Of a DNA stretch of 25,442 nucleotides, positions 22,257-25,442 are shown piece by piece. The first letter of the stretch is position 1. The number at the start of each line of letters is the position of its first letter. Origin of the DNA: Synergistota bacterium (GTDB lineage Bacteria; Synergistota; Synergistia; Synergistales; Synergistaceae); contig JAEXGR010000069.1 in NCBI GenBank assembly GCA_023450745.1, positions 1-25,442 on the forward strand. Direction: 5' to 3'. Under the pieces are notes generated by a model, which did no database searches, was not told where the DNA came from, and was given only the letters and a program-made list of their open reading frames with translations. Made by a program: the position numbers and the translations under genes.

Positions 22257-23480
22257 CTAGAAGTTTTCCAGGAGGTTTTCCAGGGTATCCGCGGCCCGGA
22301 TAAGCTTTATCTCCCCATGAAGCGTTTTGAGCACCTCCGCCGGCCGCAGGCGGCAGTTATAATTCGAGGCCATCGAATAGCCGTACGCCCCGGCGTTCTC
22401 CACCGCGACGATATCGCCCTCGCGCGCCTCCCCCAGCGCACGCCCCGCCGCGAGAATATCGCCGCTTTCGCAGATATTGCCGACGACGGTCGCCGGCGGC
22501 GCCTTTTCATCCGCGCCGCCGGGCCGCCCGCCGTCGCTTTTCAGCAGCCGCACCTCATGATATGAATCGTAGAGGACGGGGCGCATCAGCACGTTGAAGC
22601 CGATGTCCGTTCCCACGTAAGTTTCGCCGTAGTTTTCCTTCACGGCATGCACCGTCCCGAGGAGCAGGCCGCATTCGGCCACCAGATAACGCCCGGGCTC
22701 GCATTTGAAGTGAACGTATTTATTGTCATACCGTTCGATAAACGAGTCGAGGGCGGGGAAAAGCATTCCGCGCAGCGCCGCGAAATCCAGGCGCGGCTCG
22801 CCGGGGCGGTAGGGGACGCCAAAACCGCCGCCGAAATCGATAAAATCAAGGCCGGGGAAATTATTCAATACCACCTCAAGCAGGTTTTGCGCCGCCTCGA
22901 CGTAAGGGCCGGGCTCCAGGAAGAGAGAGCCGATATGCTGGTTCACGCCGACGAGCTTCATGTCATACTTCGCAAGCAGCTCCTTTACCCGCGCGCAGAA
23001 CCGCGGTTCGATGCCGAACTTGGTCTTATGCCCCGCCGTCACCACCTTCTCGCAGTGCCCCGCGCCGACGCCGGGATTGAAGCGCAGCGCGACGCGGCCG
23101 CCGCGGTTGATGTGCCCTAGCCTCTCCAGCTGCGCAAGCGAATCGGCGCTGACTAAGATGCCCCTGTCTATGCAGTAGCGCAGCTCGTCGGCGGAGACGT
23201 TGTTGCCGATATAAAAGATTTCGTCGCTGGGGAAACCGGCGTGTTCGAGAAGAAATATCTCTCCGTGCGACATCGCGTCCGCGCCGATTCCCTCTTCGCG
23301 GATGATCTTCAGCAGGGAAATATTGGCGTTCGCCTTGATGGAGAAACTCGGGGAGAGCCGCCCCTCAAAGGCGTCGACAAGCTCGCGGCATCTCTGCCTC
23401 AGTATCTCTTCGCTGTAGACATAGACCGGCGAGCCAAATTCGCGGACGATCTCGAAGGCCTCTTCATTTTTCAGGAACAT
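22257..23480 (-). CDS. lysA: Diaminopimelate decarboxylase
   Basis: A 407-aa PLP enzyme that converts meso-diaminopimelate to L-lysine, the last step of lysine synthesis. It is a fold-type III enzyme. K49 in FSIKANAN is the PLP Schiff-base lysine, H182 in NQHIGS stacks on the cofactor, the glycine loop DFGGGFGVPY (215-224) and E261-PGR hold the phosphate, and C337-ESGD with the NAGAYGYSMASNYN block (362-375, Y367) completes the active site of the dimer. Length and order match LysA; ornithine decarboxylases are less likely given the CESGD and AYGYSMASNYN segments. The ATG begins 11 nt after the malic enzyme stop, so the two share a transcript. A terminator follows. Confidence 0.93.
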   Translation of the reverse strand: MFLKNEEAFEIVREFGSPVYVYSEEILRQRCRELVDAFEGRLSPSFSIKANANISLLKIIREEGIGADAMSHGEIFLLEHAGFPSDEIFYIGNNVSADELRYCIDRGILVSADSLAQLERLGHINRGGRVALRFNPGVGAGHCEKVVTAGHKTKFGIEPRFCARVKELLAKYDMKLVGVNQHIGSLFLEPGPYVEAAQNLLEVVLNNFPGLDFIDFGGGFGVPYRPGEPRLDFAALRGMLFPALDSFIERYDNKYVHFKCEPGRYLVAECGLLLGTVHAVKENYGETYVGTDIGFNVLMRPVLYDSYHEVRLLKSDGGRPGGADEKAPPATVVGNICESGDILAAGRALGEAREGDIVAVENAGAYGYSMASNYNCRLRPAEVLKTLHGEIKLIRAADTLENLLENF

Positions 23481-23491
23481 CGCCGTCGTCC

Positions 23492-24673
23492 CTATATCCT
23501 TGCGGCTCCGGTACGGCGCGCCGCGTCGGCCACCGCCGCGGCCACCGCCGGCACGACGCGCGGGTCGAGGGCGGAGGGGATGATATATTCCCTGGACAGC
23601 TCGGATTCCGAAACGAGCGAGGCCAGCGCCTCCGAGGCGGCGAGCTTCATCTCTTCGTTTATGCGCCGGGCGCGGACGTCGAGCGCGCCGCGGAAGATTC
23701 CGGGGAAGCCGAGGCAGTTATTGACCTGGTTCGGGAAGTCGCTCCTGCCCGTGGCGACGACGGCCGCCCCCGCGGCCAGCGCCTCTTCGGGGAAGATTTC
23801 CGGCGTCGGGTTCGCCATCGCAAAGACGACGGGGTTGGGGGCCATACCGCGCACCATCTCGCCGGTGAGCAGCCCGGGACGGGAGACGCCCAAAAAGGCG
23901 TCCGCTCCTCTGAGCGCCTCCGCGAGACTGCCGCGCCGCCTCTCGGGATTGGTTATTTTAGAAAGCTCGACCTGCGCGGGATTCAGACCTTCGGGGTATC
24001 CTTCGCAGAGCGCGCCGTTTATGTCGCACATGATAATATTCTTGACGCCGGCGGCAAGGAAATACCTGGCGATCGAGCTGCCCGCCGCGCCCGCGCCGTT
24101 GATTACGAGCACCGAGTCCTCAAGCCGGCGGCCTGTGAGGCGCAGGGCGTTTTTATAGGCCGCGAGGGCGATCACCGCCGTGCCGTGCTGATCGTCGTGA
24201 AATACGGGAATGTCGAGCCGCTCCTGGAGCCGGCGCTCGATCTCGAAGCAGCGCGGCGCGGAAATGTCTTCCAGATTGATGCCGCCAAAAGAGACGGCGA
24301 TCTTCGACACCACGTTGACAAACTCGTCAACGTCCTTGGTGGAAACGGCAAGCGGCACGGAATCAATCCCCGCGAAACGCTTAAAGAGGCAGCTCTTCCC
24401 CTCCATCACCGGCATCGAGGCGGCGGGGCCGATATCGCCGAGGCCGAGCACCGCCGTGCCGTCCGTAATGACGGCCACCAGGTTATTTTTGATCGTCACA
24501 TTCCAGAGCTCCTCGGGGTCGCGCTCGATGGCGCGGCAGGGCTCCGCCACCCCCGGGGTATAAACGAGGGAGAGATCCGCCATGCTCTCTATCTTCTTCC
24601 GGCACTCGATATCCAATTTGCCCCGCAGCTCCCGGTGCATATCAAGCGACTTTGCAAATACGTCTTCTTTCAT
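23492..24673 (-). CDS. Malic enzyme, NAD-type short form
   Basis: A 393-aa cytoplasmic enzyme that oxidatively decarboxylates malate to pyruvate, yielding NAD(P)H and CO2. Catalytic residues are Y38 in SLVYTPGVAEPC and K93 in EGKSCLFKRFAGID. The metal site is E135-D136 and D160-D161 in VFHDDQHGT. The Rossmann loop is NGAGAAGSS (192-200), and D217 at the end of the following strand (IIMCDINGAL) favours NAD over NADP, as in many short bacterial forms. It lacks the C-terminal phosphotransacetylase-like domain of MaeB. The ATG has GGAGG 8 nt upstream. It is the first gene of a pair with lysA, divergent from the FmdE gene. Confidence 0.93.
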   Translation of the reverse strand: MKEDVFAKSLDMHRELRGKLDIECRKKIESMADLSLVYTPGVAEPCRAIERDPEELWNVTIKNNLVAVITDGTAVLGLGDIGPAASMPVMEGKSCLFKRFAGIDSVPLAVSTKDVDEFVNVVSKIAVSFGGINLEDISAPRCFEIERRLQERLDIPVFHDDQHGTAVIALAAYKNALRLTGRRLEDSVLVINGAGAAGSSIARYFLAAGVKNIIMCDINGALCEGYPEGLNPAQVELSKITNPERRRGSLAEALRGADAFLGVSRPGLLTGEMVRGMAPNPVVFAMANPTPEIFPEEALAAGAAVVATGRSDFPNQVNNCLGFPGIFRGALDVRARRINEEMKLAASEALASLVSESELSREYIIPSALDPRVVPAVAAAVADAARRTGAARI

Positions 24674-24705
24674 TCTCCATACCTCCGCATAATTCCGATT
24701 CAGAA

Positions 24706-24734
24706 AGTTTAAACCCTGACAAGTCGAATTGCAA
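24706..24734 (-). promoter_or_regulatory. Possible promoter of the malic enzyme-lysA operon
   Basis: TTGCAA (24734-24729) and TAAACT (24711-24706) are 17 bp apart on the minus strand. Each matches four of six consensus bases. It is about 32 bp upstream of the start codon. Confidence 0.45.
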
Positions 24735-24758
24735 ATTATCTTTTTTATCTTTATTCGA

Positions 24759-24764
24759 TATAAT
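24759..24764 (+). promoter_or_regulatory. -10 box for the FmdE-family gene
   Basis: A perfect TATAAT stands 43 bp before the start. The -35 position at 17 bp (TTATCT) is weak. It is back-to-back with the malic enzyme promoter. Confidence 0.5.
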
Positions 24765-24807
24765 AATTTCCAGGAAAATCCAGCTGTAAAAAATGGAGGA
24801 CGATACG

Positions 24808-25323
24808 ATGGATACAGAACTTCTCTATCAAAAATGCGCCAGCTTCCACGGTCACAGCTGCGGCGGGCTGCTCATCGGCTTCCGCGCGGCGCTCTGCGCG
24901 ATGGAACGCCTGGGAATCACCCAGCCGTCGCCCGACGAGGAGCTCGTCTGCACAGCGGAAAACGACGCCTGCGGGATAGACGCGATTCAGGCGCTGCTGG
25001 GCTGCACCGCCGGCAAGGGCAACCTCATCCTCCGGCTGCGCGGCAAGCAGGCGTTCACCTTCTTTGACAGAAAAAGCGGCCGGTCGTTCCGGCTCGTGCT
25101 GAAAGAAAAAGAATTCTCCTCCAAAGAAGAGAAGCAAAAATTCATGCGCGAGGCCTCCGCGGAGGAGATCTTCAAGATCGAGGAGGCTCGCTTCGCATTG
25201 CCGCGCGAGGCGCGCATCTACCGGTCGCAGCCCTGCGCCCGCTGCGGCGAACGCACCGCCGAACCCTGGCTCCGCGTCAAAGAAGAAAAGCTCCTCTGTC
25301 TTGACTGCGCGGAGGCGGAATAG
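24808..25323 (+). CDS. FmdE-family protein with C-terminal zinc ribbon
   Basis: A 171-aa protein of the FmdE (formylmethanofuran dehydrogenase subunit E-like) family. Residues 1-95 form the FmdE domain, with H14-G-H16-S-C18 in ASFHGHSCGGL and C48/C55 in CTAENDACGIDAIQALLGCT, the conserved His/Cys metal or Fe-S ligands. Residues 140-168 carry C143-x2-C146 and C164-x2-C167, a zinc-ribbon-like module. The family occurs widely in bacteria that lack methanogenesis, where it is often near molybdoenzymes; its function there is not settled. No methanofuran or molybdenum gene is nearby. The start at 24808 is preferred to an ATG at 24793, because GGAGG lies 8 nt before it and overlaps the upstream frame. 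Confidence 0.88.
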   Translation: MDTELLYQKCASFHGHSCGGLLIGFRAALCAMERLGITQPSPDEELVCTAENDACGIDAIQALLGCTAGKGNLILRLRGKQAFTFFDRKSGRSFRLVLKEKEFSSKEEKQKFMREASAEEIFKIEEARFALPREARIYRSQPCARCGERTAEPWLRVKEEKLLCLDCAEAE

Positions 25324-25442
25324 CCCCTTGCCCCCTGCGGGCGCCAAAGAAAGGGTCTGCGCGGCCGAGATGACGAATGCGGCGTAACCGGCCAACCCCC
25401 CCGCGGCCCCTGACCCCCCCCGGTTTTTAGAAAAAAAAATAC
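25324..25442. other. C-rich tail of the window, no gene seen
   Basis: After the FmdE stop codon the plus strand has several C runs (up to eight) and ends in an A-rich run. No terminator with a clear stem, and no ORF, is visible. The homopolymer runs may reflect a contig edge. Confidence 0.4.

Overview
The window looks like chromosomal DNA of a GC-rich anaerobic bacterium. The best guess is a member of the Synergistota (Cloacibacillus/Synergistes-like). This is an inference from the gene set: a Thermus/Enterococcus-type V-ATPase operon with no F-type genes in view, an AddAB-type nuclease pair, a HydE-type hydrogenase maturase, an FmdE-family protein and a ferredoxin-fused aldo/keto reductase. 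No 16S rRNA or other phylogenetic marker is present, so the assignment is tentative. Most genes are housekeeping or energy-metabolism genes. There is no CRISPR array, prophage, transposase, tRNA or rRNA operon.

Layout. Positions 1-264 hold most of the RNase P RNA gene on the minus strand, cut off by the window edge. About 342-749 is a non-coding, MITE-like element with long imperfect terminal inverted repeats. It is followed by an iron-sulfur aldo/keto reductase (minus, 756-1853) and a terminator. From 10774 down to 2052 (minus) lies a nine-gene V-type ATPase operon in the order G/H-I-K-E-C-F-A-B-D, the same order as E. hirae ntpFIKECGABD. It has a good sigma70-type promoter at about 10826-10854 and a terminator at about 1981-2026. 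The proteolipid K subunit keeps all the residues that bind Na+ in E. hirae NtpK, so the enzyme is predicted to couple to Na+.

Positions 10855-11202 are AT-rich and contain a nested inverted-repeat structure with a strong hairpin. Upstream lies an addB-addA pair (minus, 17662-11203, overlapping by 8 nt) for double-strand-break processing. Unusually, both nuclease domains carry the four-cysteine Fe-S signature. A tandem HD / HD-GYP protein (minus) is divergent from hydE (plus). A secreted eight-unit PQQ-type beta-propeller protein (plus) then converges on a small Hpt phosphotransfer protein (minus), with a 24-bp perfect bidirectional terminator between them. The last genes are a malic enzyme-lysA operon (minus) and a divergent FmdE-family gene (plus).

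How the parts fit. The V-ATPase, malic enzyme, HydE, FmdE-like protein and Fe-S reductase suit fermentative or amino-acid-degrading anaerobic metabolism with a sodium economy. AddAB serves recombination. HD-GYP and Hpt are regulatory parts without local partners. I did not find a clearly new multi-gene system. The items most worth a second look are the MITE-like element, the doubly Fe-S AddAB pair, the nested palindrome before the ATPase operon, the Na+ signature, the tandem-HD protein, and the orphan HydE that lacks its auxiliary-cluster cysteines.
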